Shown piece after piece: positions 7,341 through 13,873 of a stretch of DNA of 32,217 nucleotides. The DNA lies in NCBI GenBank assembly GCA_036558545.1, contig DATBFJ010000010.1, positions 1-32,217 of the forward strand. The letters run 5' to 3'. The DNA is from JALYGJ01 sp036558545. GTDB lineage: Bacteria; Chloroflexota; Limnocylindria; Limnocylindrales; CSP1-4. Numbering within the stretch: position 1 is the first letter of the stretch; every line of letters begins with the position of its first letter. The notes under the pieces were generated by a model. That model searched no databases, was not told the origin of the DNA, and saw nothing but the letters and a program-made list of their open reading frames with translations. A program made the translations under genes and the position numbers.

Positions 7341-8638
7341 CTTCGGCCAATCCGGCTGTCGAAAAGCCCGCCGTGCTGGGCATCCGCGGCGTCCTTCGCA
7401 TTCCGGATTACCGGCGCATCGCCGCGGCCCAATTTGTGTCCGATTTCGGCGATGCGCTGACCAACCTCGCCGTTCTGTTGCTGGTCAACCAATTGACCGG
7501 TTCGGTGGCAGCACTGGCCTTGATGGCGATCGTGCTGGCCGTCCCGCCGCTGACCATCGGCATCGTCGCGGGTGCCTGGGTGGATCGCCTCGAACCGCGC
7601 AAGATCATGCTCGTCGCGGACGCGCTCCGAGCGTTGCTCGTGCTTGGCCTGGTCGTCGTCCACACCGCGGACCAGGTGTGGATCCTGTACGTGCTTGGCC
7701 TGGCTGAAGCGAGCGTTGGAACATTCTTCACACCTGCCCGCACGACGCTCGTTTCGGTTGTCGTGCCGCAGAACGGACTGTTCGCGGCGAACTCGCTGAC
7801 CCAGACCGGCCGCCTTTTCGCAACTGTTCTTGGTTCGGCGGCAGCCGGCGTGTTGATCTCGATCACGGGCAACTCGTGGCCAGCGTTTGTAACGGACTCG
7901 TTGACGTTCGCGCTGTCTTTCGTCTTCGTGCTGGGAGTACGCACGCGGCTGCGCGGCCACGAGCTCGAGGCTGCCGAGGCTCAGACGGGCGGCAGCTCTA
8001 TCCTCAGCGAGGTTCGCGCGGGCCTCTCAGTCGTATCGGGCTCGCCGACCCTGATCGCGACGATCGTTGCCGCGTGCGCGGTGATGCTCGGCGTTGGCGC
8101 GGTGAACGTGCTGTTCGTGCCGTTGCTGATCAATGACCTGCAGGTCTCGCCTGCGTTCTTCGGTCTGGTGGATGGCGCGCAGACGGTCGGCATGGTCGTC
8201 GCCACCGTGTTCCTTACTGCGCGCCTGGCCGGCTACCAGACGAGTCGCGTTCTCGTGGTTGGCATGCTCGCGCTGGCCGGTTTCACCGCGGCGCTCGCTG
8301 GCGTGGGCTCTATCTGGCACGTCGTGTTTCTGCTGTTCCTCGCGGGCGTCATCGTGACTCCCGTGCAGGCGTCCTTCTCGACACTCGTGCAGACAGCCGC
8401 GGCGCGCGACATCCGCGGCCGGGTCGCGTCGTTGATGGGTTCGGCAACGTCCGGCGCTAGCGTGCTATCGATGGCATTCGCCGGCATCGCCGGGGACCTG
8501 CTCGGAGCGCGGACGGTGTTCGTGTTGTGCGCCGCAGTCATCGCCACGGGCGCCGTGATATCGATGGCCCTCTTCCGCAGGGCACCGGGCGCAGCATCCG
8601 CGAGCGAGGTGACCGGGCTCGTAGGCGTCCCGCGCTGA
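7337..8638 (+). CDS. MFS efflux transporter (MFS_3/enterobactin- or macrolide-exporter-like)
   Basis: This 433-residue protein has about twelve hydrophobic helices. The N-terminus RIPDYRRIAAAQFVSDFGDALTNLAVLLLVNQLTGS is typical of the MFS branch that includes macrolide and siderophore exporters (F/YRxLxxaqxvSxxGdxl). The loop between helices 2 and 3, GAWVDRLEPRKIMLVAD, is the MFS motif A (GxxxDRxxRR). The middle region ARTTLVSVVVPQNGLFAANSLTQTG and the C-terminal helices also fit. It is coupled to the upstream ArsR-like regulator by ATGA and followed by a terminator, so the two form a small self-contained drug-efflux operon. The substrate is unknown. Confidence 0.88.
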   Translation: MTSANPAVEKPAVLGIRGVLRIPDYRRIAAAQFVSDFGDALTNLAVLLLVNQLTGSVAALALMAIVLAVPPLTIGIVAGAWVDRLEPRKIMLVADALRALLVLGLVVVHTADQVWILYVLGLAEASVGTFFTPARTTLVSVVVPQNGLFAANSLTQTGRLFATVLGSAAAGVLISITGNSWPAFVTDSLTFALSFVFVLGVRTRLRGHELEAAEAQTGGSSILSEVRAGLSVVSGSPTLIATIVAACAVMLGVGAVNVLFVPLLINDLQVSPAFFGLVDGAQTVGMVVATVFLTARLAGYQTSRVLVVGMLALAGFTAALAGVGSIWHVVFLLFLAGVIVTPVQASFSTLVQTAAARDIRGRVASLMGSATSGASVLSMAFAGIAGDLLGARTVFVLCAAVIATGAVISMALFRRAPGAASASEVTGLVGVPR

Positions 8639-8640
8639 GC

Positions 8641-8677
8641 GGCCAGCGGTGTCTGAGTGGACCGACTGGCCTTTGTT
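8641..8677 (+). terminator. Probable intrinsic terminator of the regulator-MFS operon
   Basis: GGCCAG (8641-8646) pairs with CTGGCC (8666-8671) and CGGT (8647-8650) pairs with ACCG (8661-8664), leaving a bulged A and a 10-nt loop. TTTGTT follows at once. It begins 3 nt after the MFS stop codon. Confidence 0.7.
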
Positions 8678-8861
8678 CGGCGGTTCGCGACACGGTGGGC
8701 CACGAATGTGCGATGAGACCGAGCTGAATGGCTCGTGCGCCACTGGGAGTGTCGCCCAGACGATGTTTGTCGCGGGCTTTGCAGTCGCGCCCGTGCGCCG
8801 CACATTGGGGCCGCTTCTTGCCATTCCCAGTGACACGGGGTTCGGCGGCCAGAGCAGCCGT

Positions 8862-9899
8862 TCAGGACGCGGCGTTCACGAACGCCTCGAGTCGCGCCGC
8901 CTCCTGATCGAGGTCGCGCTGCTGTGACGCCGTCAGTGCCTCAAACGGCAATGTAACGACTCGCTTCTTCTCCACTCTCCACGTTCCAGCGACGAAGCCG
9001 TCGATGAGGAACGTCGACGCAACATCGCCGTTCTGCTTGATTACGATCCGCCGATATGGCTCGGGCAGGACGCGGCTTCGATCGGCATAGGCCAGGAGAA
9101 CGTTGTCCCACTTGGGCAGGAAACGAATGGGCGCGGGCACACCCTCGGCCGGTAGCGGGCCTTCCTCGACGTCGATCAGGGCTCGCCCGCGCTCATCGCG
9201 GTAACGGCGCAGCGGCTCCAGGCGGTCCAGCGCGGGCTTGATCTGGGGCATGCGCATCATGGCCCACTGATCGATATCGCGATTTGACACCGGTCCAAAC
9301 GCGGCAATGAAGCGACGCAGGATCTCCACTCGTGCGGTCAACGGATCTACTTCTTCGGGTTCGGCAACCGCGCTGAAGCGGCCTTCTGGTCGACCGTTCC
9401 AGAGCGCCGTCTCGTGGTGGTGGAGGATGTGCGCTCGCTGACGGGCTCCGCGCCATGCGATCCGGGCCTCCCAGCCCGTCAGTCCGTATTCGCGCTCGAC
9501 GAGCTGCAACGCCTGTGCGTTGGTGATCGGCCCATGCAAGGCCAGCTCGCGCACACCGGGCGCGACGAGCACCGATCCCGACCACGCCTCCATGTGCTCG
9601 GACTCGCTCAGCATCGAGCGCATCAAGCCGTAGTCGCGCTTCGACACCAGATGGAGCGTCATGCGCATCAGGTTCGCCTTGAGCACGTTGCCCGTAATCA
9701 GCTCGCGCTCCAAATCCGCCCGCGCAAAGTCGGTGGTCCGCGTCCAGATCCCGATGTACGGCGACTGTGGCCACTGTGCCTGCATGCCCACGAGGTGCTC
9801 GATTACCTCGATCGGGGAGAGTGGCTCGCGCTCCAGCAGAAGCTGTCGCGCGAGCGTCGCGCGATTGAGCTCGCGCAGGGTCAGGACGCGTTGGCTCAC
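8862..9899 (-). CDS. Winged-helix DNA-binding domain protein (HTH_42, AlkZ/YcaQ superfamily)
   Basis: The 345-residue protein begins VLTLRELNRATLARQLLLERE and contains HLVGMQAQWPQSPYIGIWTRT, NLMRMTLHLVSKRDY, FIAAFGPVSNRDIDQWAMM, IRFLPKWDNVLLAYADRSRVLP and the C-terminal DGFVAGTWRVEKKR. These are the landmarks of the three-winged-helix family that includes the DNA crosslink glycosylase AlkZ of Streptomyces; the QAQ in GMQAQ sits where AlkZ has its QxQ catalytic motif. A role in repair of alkylated or crosslinked DNA is therefore possible but unproven for this branch. I chose GTG at 9899 because it lies 4 nt after the preceding gene's stop and starts at the family N-terminus. A longer frame back to 10022 overlaps that gene in another frame. 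Confidence 0.82.
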   Translation of the reverse strand: MSQRVLTLRELNRATLARQLLLEREPLSPIEVIEHLVGMQAQWPQSPYIGIWTRTTDFARADLERELITGNVLKANLMRMTLHLVSKRDYGLMRSMLSESEHMEAWSGSVLVAPGVRELALHGPITNAQALQLVEREYGLTGWEARIAWRGARQRAHILHHHETALWNGRPEGRFSAVAEPEEVDPLTARVEILRRFIAAFGPVSNRDIDQWAMMRMPQIKPALDRLEPLRRYRDERGRALIDVEEGPLPAEGVPAPIRFLPKWDNVLLAYADRSRVLPEPYRRIVIKQNGDVASTFLIDGFVAGTWRVEKKRVVTLPFEALTASQQRDLDQEAARLEAFVNAAS

Positions 9900-9903
9900 G
9901 CCG

Positions 9904-10335
9904 TCAATTCGAGTCGCCTCGGAAGATCCACTGCACGCCATACCTGTCGAACAGCTGTCCGTAGATGCCGAACGGCATTGGGTGAAGTTCCTGGAAATGC
10001 TCGCGGTCTGCGTCTCGAGCAAGTTTGTCGAACGCGGCCGTCAGTTGGTCAAGGTCGGCGCTTTCTACGAATACGGCGGACATGTTGCCCATGACCGGAT
10101 CGAACTCCGGGGACGCCATCCAGTCGGTGGCTGAGATCGCAAGACCGCCGCTTTTCAAATGGGCGTTGATGACCCGGTCATGTTTCTCGGGCGGAAACAT
10201 CTCCTTCATGGGAGTCTCGCTGAGCTTGGTCAGGGTGAGGTCTCCTCCCAGACACTGCTGGTAGAAGGTCATCGCCTCCGCACAGTTGCCGTCAAAGAGC
10301 AGAAACGGAGTGGCGCTCAGCACGGTATCCACCAA
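9904..10335 (-). CDS. PhnB-like VOC family protein
   Basis: This 143-residue single VOC domain begins with SATPFLLFDGNCAEAMTFYQQCLGGDLTLTKLSE, continues with VINAHLKSGGLAISATDW and ends PFGIYGQLFDRYGVQWIF. It belongs to the group often called PhnB or '3-demethylubiquinone methyltransferase-like'. The members have no settled reaction; some related proteins confer resistance to toxic compounds. The start is either TTG 10335 or the adjacent GTG at 10332; both follow AAAGG. The next gene on the same strand (HTH_42) begins 4 nt after its stop, so the pair is probably co-transcribed. A 6-bp inverted repeat (GTGCCC/GGGCAC, 10343-10369) lies upstream. Confidence 0.8.
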   Translation of the reverse strand: MVDTVLSATPFLLFDGNCAEAMTFYQQCLGGDLTLTKLSETPMKEMFPPEKHDRVINAHLKSGGLAISATDWMASPEFDPVMGNMSAVFVESADLDQLTAAFDKLARDADREHFQELHPMPFGIYGQLFDRYGVQWIFRGDSN

Positions 10336-10399
10336 CCTTTCAGTGCCCGCTACGCTCTTTCGTGGGCACGGTTCGAGCCAAGGGCCCCGCAGCCGCGAA

Positions 10400-11269
10400 C
10401 TATTCGGCGTTGGCCGAGAGCTTGTCCCAGAGGATGCCGGCGTTGTGGCTCTGGATGTAATCCATCATGTATTCCTGCCCGATGTCCACCGGGTAGCGAT
10501 CGCGCATGTGGACCTGCTTGATCGTTTCCTCACGGGACAGGCCCCTGGCGACTGCATCGGCAACGCGTGCCTTCCACTCGAGCAGCACGGCCTTCTGGGT
10601 CTGCAAATACTTGAGATCGGTGACCGCGCCGTGGCCCGGGATGACCTTGTCGACGTCGAGCCTCGAAATCGTGTTCAGAGCGTCGATCCATTGGTCGACG
10701 TCTGACGCCATGACCCACGTCTGGACATCGTTGAACACCGTGTCACCGGTGAACACGACGCGTTCCTCGGGCACATAGACAGCGATCTGGCCGGGCGTGT
10801 GGCCGGGTGTCCAAATCAGGTGAAACGTGTGGTCACCGACGTGCAATGTGACGTTGCCGGTAAACGTGATCTGGGCTCGGTTGGGGTCCTCGAAGTAGAC
10901 CTCGCGGCTGGGCATCATTGACTGACCGTCCGGGTCCGACATCTGCGTTCCTTCGGCGGCGTAGTCAAATGGGTCGAGGAGCGGCGTCGACACCATGAAG
11001 TTGTCGGCCAGCGCCTGGTGGTGAATGACCTTGCCCGGGATGCCCTTGAAGTAGTAGTTGCCAAAGATGTGGTCGACGTGATGCTCCGTGTTGATCACGT
11101 ACTGGATCGGGCCGTGACTCTCAGCCTCCTGACGCATCGCGACGGCCTTCGAGGGCATCTGCGGCGTGTCAACGACGACCGGCCCTTCGCTGGTCAGCAC
11201 GTAGCTCGGGTTGCAGCCGCGGATGGTGACGTCAGTGAATACGTTCGGTGTTACCGCTTCGAAACTCAT
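10400..11269 (-). CDS. Metallo-beta-lactamase-fold hydrolase, variant metal motif
   Basis: The 289-residue protein has the MBL fold: NPSYVLTSEGPVVVDTP at the N-terminus, the metal motif TEHHVDHIFGN (61-71), TPGHTPGQIAVYV, FTGDTVFN and IPGHG, followed by a C-terminal helical region. In the usual HxHxDH motif the first His is Glu62 here; His64, Asp66 and His67 are kept, as are the later His and Asp ligands. Relatives include quinolone-response, hydroxyacylglutathione and alkylsulfatase-like hydrolases, so the substrate is open. The gene starts inside the stop of the SDR gene (4-nt overlap), so the two are translated together and probably act on the same compound. Confidence 0.85.
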   Translation of the reverse strand: MSFEAVTPNVFTDVTIRGCNPSYVLTSEGPVVVDTPQMPSKAVAMRQEAESHGPIQYVINTEHHVDHIFGNYYFKGIPGKVIHHQALADNFMVSTPLLDPFDYAAEGTQMSDPDGQSMMPSREVYFEDPNRAQITFTGNVTLHVGDHTFHLIWTPGHTPGQIAVYVPEERVVFTGDTVFNDVQTWVMASDVDQWIDALNTISRLDVDKVIPGHGAVTDLKYLQTQKAVLLEWKARVADAVARGLSREETIKQVHMRDRYPVDIGQEYMMDYIQSHNAGILWDKLSANAE

Positions 11270-12066
11270 TGGGTCGCCGTCAGGCCTCCATCCAGGGTCA
11301 GAATTTGTCCGGTCACGAATGACGAGGCGTCGGAGCAGAAGAACAGGACCGCGCCGACGAGATCATCGGTGTCGGCGATGCGCCGAAGTGGAATGCGGCC
11401 GACCAGGTTGTTGTAGAAGGTCTCATCGGCCAGCAGAGTCTCGACCTGCGGCGTCCGAACGAAGGTCGGCGCGATCGCGTTGACGGTGATGCCGTGCTTG
11501 GCCCATTCGGTCGCCTGCTGGCGGGTTATTGCGTTGATCGCGCCCTTGGCGGCCACGTACGCGATGTAACCGGCGTTAATACCGAGCTGACCGCGCACGC
11601 TCGAGATGTGCAGGACGCGGCCGCCGTTGCCGGCTTTGATCATCTGGCGAGCGGCTGCCTGGGTAACCAGCAGGTCACTGCGCAGGTTGAGATCCATGAT
11701 CCGGTCCCACTCATTTTCCGGATATTCCTCGGCCGGATAGAGGGCTGTTCCGGCGCCGCCGCCGACCGCGTTGATCACGATGTCGAGGCGGCCAAAGTGG
11801 TCGGCGGCGTGCTGGACGGCGGAGTCGACTTCGGCCTGCTTGGTGACGTCCGCCGACAAGAGAAGAGCCTCCGACCCGACGCTTCGGATCTGCTGCTGCA
11901 GCTCTGTCGCGCTCTCGGCACTGCGTCCCAGCACGGCGATGGTTGCCCCACTCCGAGCGAGGGCGAGCGATAGCCGGCTACCGATTGCGCCGGTGCCGCC
12001 CGACACAACCGCCACCTTGCCGTCGACGCGGAATCGCGCGAGCTCGTCGGTGGGCGTTTGGGTCAC
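11266..12066 (-). CDS. Short-chain dehydrogenase/reductase (SDR, classical type)
   Basis: This 266-residue protein is a classical SDR. It has the nucleotide-binding VVSGGTGAIGSRLS (about residues 20-33), DVT at the adenine pocket, NAVGG in place of NNAG, the catalytic HISSVRG serine and the YVAAK tyrosine-lysine pair. The C-terminus has the usual FFCSDASSFVTGQILTLDGG. It should reduce or oxidise a ketone/alcohol with NAD(P). The length and C-terminal motif place it with 3-oxoacyl-reductase/gluconate-5-dehydrogenase-like enzymes; GluD-type sugar-acid reductases also look like this. The start is GTG 12066, and the end overlaps the MBL-fold gene by 4 nt. It shares a 117-bp divergent region with the ECF sigma gene. 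Confidence 0.88.
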   Translation of the reverse strand: MTQTPTDELARFRVDGKVAVVSGGTGAIGSRLSLALARSGATIAVLGRSAESATELQQQIRSVGSEALLLSADVTKQAEVDSAVQHAADHFGRLDIVINAVGGGAGTALYPAEEYPENEWDRIMDLNLRSDLLVTQAAARQMIKAGNGGRVLHISSVRGQLGINAGYIAYVAAKGAINAITRQQATEWAKHGITVNAIAPTFVRTPQVETLLADETFYNNLVGRIPLRRIADTDDLVGAVLFFCSDASSFVTGQILTLDGGLTATQ

Positions 12067-12110
12067 GCTGGCCAGAATAATCGATGATCGAGCGCTTCCT
12101 GGACTTTGCG

Positions 12111-12140
12111 TTGAACCTTTTGTCGACTGCGACCATCTCT
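12111..12140 (+). promoter_or_regulatory. Candidate ECF-type promoter of the sigma factor operon
   Basis: TTGAACCTTTT (12111-12121) contains a GAAC core as in ECF -35 elements, and CATCTCT (12134-12140) lies about 16 nt downstream. The site is 44 nt before the sigma gene. ECF sigma factors often transcribe their own operon, so autoregulation is likely but not shown. Confidence 0.35.
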
Positions 12141-12150
12141 ACTTGCCGAA

Positions 12151-12166
12151 GCGCCCGTACGGGCGC
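12151..12166. repeat. Perfect 16-bp palindrome in the sigma factor leader
   Basis: GCGCCCGTACGGGCGC is a perfect palindrome with 7-bp arms around TA. It lies between the candidate promoter and the GAGGGA ribosome binding site of the ECF gene, so it could be an operator or a leader hairpin that affects translation. Confidence 0.5.
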
Positions 12167-12183
12167 CGCGAGAGGGATAAGCG

Positions 12184-12732
12184 GTGCGGACGAGGTTGGT
12201 CGAGCAGGCGATGCAAGGCGACGAGCAAGCCTTCGCCGATCTGGTCGACCTTGACGGAGGTCGGTGCTACGCGATCGCATACCGCATAACGCGGAGCGTC
12301 GAGCAGGCGCAGGATGCCGTTCAGCAGGCGTTCCTCTTCGCATGGCGGGAACTTCCGCGGTTGCGCGATCCCGAGCGCTTCGAAGTCTGGCTCCACCGAC
12401 TCGTGGTCAATGCCTGCTACGAGGAGCTACGCCGGTACCGGCGTTGGACCCAGAACGTTCGCGCTTTGCCGGTCGACGGACCGGCCGTAAGCGACGAGGC
12501 AGTCTCGATCGGCGACCGCGATGCACTGGAGCGCGCCTTCCGGAAGCTGACTCCCGAACATCGCGCCGTCGTCGTTCTCCATCACCACGCGGGTATGCCG
12601 CTCGCTGACATCGCCGAAATCGCCGGCGTCCCGATCGGCACCGTCAAATCACGTCTCCATTACGCGACGAGGATCCTGCGCGACGCGCTCGCAGACGACG
12701 ACTCTGTAAGCAGAAAGGTGCGATCGGCATGA
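12184..12732 (+). CDS. ECF-type RNA polymerase sigma factor
   Basis: This 182-residue sigma70-family protein has only regions 2 and 4. Region 2 (about residues 8-80) reads AMQGDEQAFADLVD, YAIAYRITRSVEQAQDAVQQAFLFAWREL and FEVWLHRLVVNACY. Region 4 (about 118-170) reads LERAFRKLTPEHRAVVVLHHHAGMPLADIAEIAGVPIGTVKSRLHYATRILRDAL, with the helix-turn-helix that binds the -35 element. GTG 12184 follows GAGGGA with a suitable gap. The stop overlaps the next gene as ATGA, the common arrangement of an ECF sigma factor and its membrane-bound regulator. The signal it responds to is unknown. Confidence 0.93.
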   Translation: MRTRLVEQAMQGDEQAFADLVDLDGGRCYAIAYRITRSVEQAQDAVQQAFLFAWRELPRLRDPERFEVWLHRLVVNACYEELRRYRRWTQNVRALPVDGPAVSDEAVSIGDRDALERAFRKLTPEHRAVVVLHHHAGMPLADIAEIAGVPIGTVKSRLHYATRILRDALADDDSVSRKVRSA

Positions 12733-13499
12733 ATCAGAGACACGACGCCGATCGAGTTCTCGCAGCCTGGCTGGACGATGGTCCGACCGCGCTGCCCTCG
12801 ACAACCCGTCGGGCAATCCTCACCGCGCTGCCAACGATCACCCAAAGGCGCCGAAATGCGGCGCGGTGGAGGTTTGTAGCCATGGGCAAATTTGCGAGCA
12901 TCACATTAGTAATCGGCGCGACCGTCGCCGTGATCCTGGGCGGGCTGTATTTCATGAGCTCACCACGCGGCGTGGGATCACCGTCGCCATCACCTACGGT
13001 GGCGCCGGCAATTCCAACCTCTGCGCCGCTCGGCACACCTACGGTCTTCAAGTCGACGACCTACGGATACCAAATAACGCTGCCGCCGTCTTGGACTGCC
13101 GTACCGGCGGCCGGGAGGTGGGACGGTGCTGCCGTACCCTTCTCACAGGATCCAGACGCCGACAACTTCTACTTCGTTGGATCAGGACCGGCACTGGCCT
13201 CACTGGCATACGCCGCGCCAACCACGGACGACCTGGCTGCCTTCACGTCCCACGAGGTTACGATGAGCACCAACTACTGCGGAAACCCGGACTCGATCCA
13301 GCCCGTGAGAATCGGCAGCGAATCGGGCAACCTGGTCACGCAGGGGCACTGTGGGATTCTGGTCTATGCGGCCGTAACCGTTCACAACGGAACCGGTTAC
13401 TACTTCGTCTTCAGAGATCCGTCGGTTTCGGCGGCGTCAAACGCAGCAGACTCGGCGGTCTTCCAACAGCTCCTCGATAGCGTCGTTTTCCGCAACTGA
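12729..13499 (+). CDS. Single-pass membrane protein, probable anti-sigma/partner of the ECF factor
   Basis: The 256-residue protein has three parts. Residues 1-50 are cytoplasmic (ADRVLAAWLDDGPTALPSTTRRAILTALPTITQRRR), a start I recall from sigma-associated proteins of Chloroflexota. Residues about 57-77 are one membrane helix (ITLVIGATVAVILGGLYFM). Then come a Ser/Pro/Thr-rich linker and an extracytoplasmic domain (about 105-256) with YGYQITLPPSWTAVP, like PsbP/lipoprotein-type sensory domains. There are two cysteines in the outer domain (NYCGNPDS, GHCGIL). No zinc-binding HxxxCxxC anti-sigma motif is present, so sigma binding is inferred from the coupling (ATGA overlap) and topology. A terminator-like hairpin follows. 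Confidence 0.75.
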   Translation: MNQRHDADRVLAAWLDDGPTALPSTTRRAILTALPTITQRRRNAARWRFVAMGKFASITLVIGATVAVILGGLYFMSSPRGVGSPSPSPTVAPAIPTSAPLGTPTVFKSTTYGYQITLPPSWTAVPAAGRWDGAAVPFSQDPDADNFYFVGSGPALASLAYAAPTTDDLAAFTSHEVTMSTNYCGNPDSIQPVRIGSESGNLVTQGHCGILVYAAVTVHNGTGYYFVFRDPSVSAASNAADSAVFQQLLDSVVFRN

Positions 13500-13523
13500 G
13501 CTCTCGCTAAGTTGCACCGGTGA

Positions 13524-13560
13524 GCCGCTACGTGCAAGTGCACGGAGCGGCTGCCGCATT
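13524..13560 (+). terminator. Possible terminator of the sigma factor operon
   Basis: GCCGCT (13524-13529) pairs with AGCGGC (13546-13551) and GTGC (13532-13535) with GCAC (13540-13543) around an AAGT loop, with an AC/GG internal mismatch. Only a short ATTTCT follows, so termination may be weak. It lies 25 nt after the stop codon. Confidence 0.45.
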
Positions 13561-13600
13561 TCTGCGACCCCGACGACGATGACCTCGCGCCGTGCCTTCC

Positions 13601-13724
13601 TTGAGGTCCAGTCGTGCTGCATGACTGCGCTAGTCGGGTACGGCGAACGCGCTAATCATCGCGGCTGACTCGGGCGAGTCATGCATGGCGACTGACGTAG
13701 TCTGGCTGTGCGACTGCGCGAGTC
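13601..13724. repeat. Decayed 22-bp tandem palindrome array
   Basis: Copies of GACT-N5/6-AGTC begin at 13623, 13667, 13690 and 13712. A mutated copy (GAACGCGCTAATC) fills the expected place at 13645, and a right half (CCAGTC) is found where a copy starting at 13601 would end. The steps are 22, 22, 22, 23 and 22 bp. The palindrome cores match those of the clean array at 25875-25984, but the spacers between them do not. Confidence 0.75.
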
Positions 13725-13778
13725 ACGCCGCACGCACGGGCCTCCCTGGACAGGTCCGCGAGCAGTCGATTTTGGGCG

Positions 13779-13808
13779 TTGACCGGCGTGACAGTAAGCG
13801 TTTACTGT
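13779..13808 (+). promoter_or_regulatory. Promoter with LacI-type operator for the catabolic operon
   Basis: ACAGTAAGCGTTTACTGT (13791-13808) is an 18-bp palindrome with central CG and only one mismatched pair, the shape bound by LacI/GalR-family repressors. TTGACC (13779-13784) and TTTACT (13801-13806), 16 bp apart, could be the -35 and -10 boxes. The operator then covers the -10 region, which fits repression. The LacI gene at 17486 lies in the operon this site would control. No second copy was found in the window. Confidence 0.65.
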
Positions 13809-13873
13809 TGCCCGCGGGACGGTTTCCCTGGCGAGCGGGATAGGGCAGTCCCAACGAGCCGCAGGAGGACATC

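Larger units (their letters stand above)
13500..13873. other. 374-bp intergenic region: hairpin, decayed palindromic array, promoter and LacI-type operator
   Basis: This is the longest stretch without a gene. In order it holds a terminator-like hairpin (13524-13551), a decayed array of 22-bp-phased GACT-N-AGTC palindromes (13601-13724), a promoter-like TTGACC with a LacI-type operator (13779-13808), and the AGGAGG ribosome binding site (13863-13868) of the GMC dehydrogenase gene. No credible ORF is present. Confidence 0.8.

Noticed and set aside
8641..8720. tRNA-like sequence (TGAGTGG and GGTTCG)
   Set aside because: The two boxes are not at tRNA spacing and no acceptor or anticodon stem forms; the first part instead folds as a terminator.
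8649..8927. 92-residue plus-strand ORF in the MFS/HTH_42 gap
   Set aside because: It overlaps the terminator and the end of the HTH_42 gene, has no ribosome binding site and no recognisable domain.
10343..10369. Terminator between the MBL-fold and PhnB-like genes
   Set aside because: A 6-bp stem with a 15-nt loop and no T-run on the minus strand; too weak to annotate.
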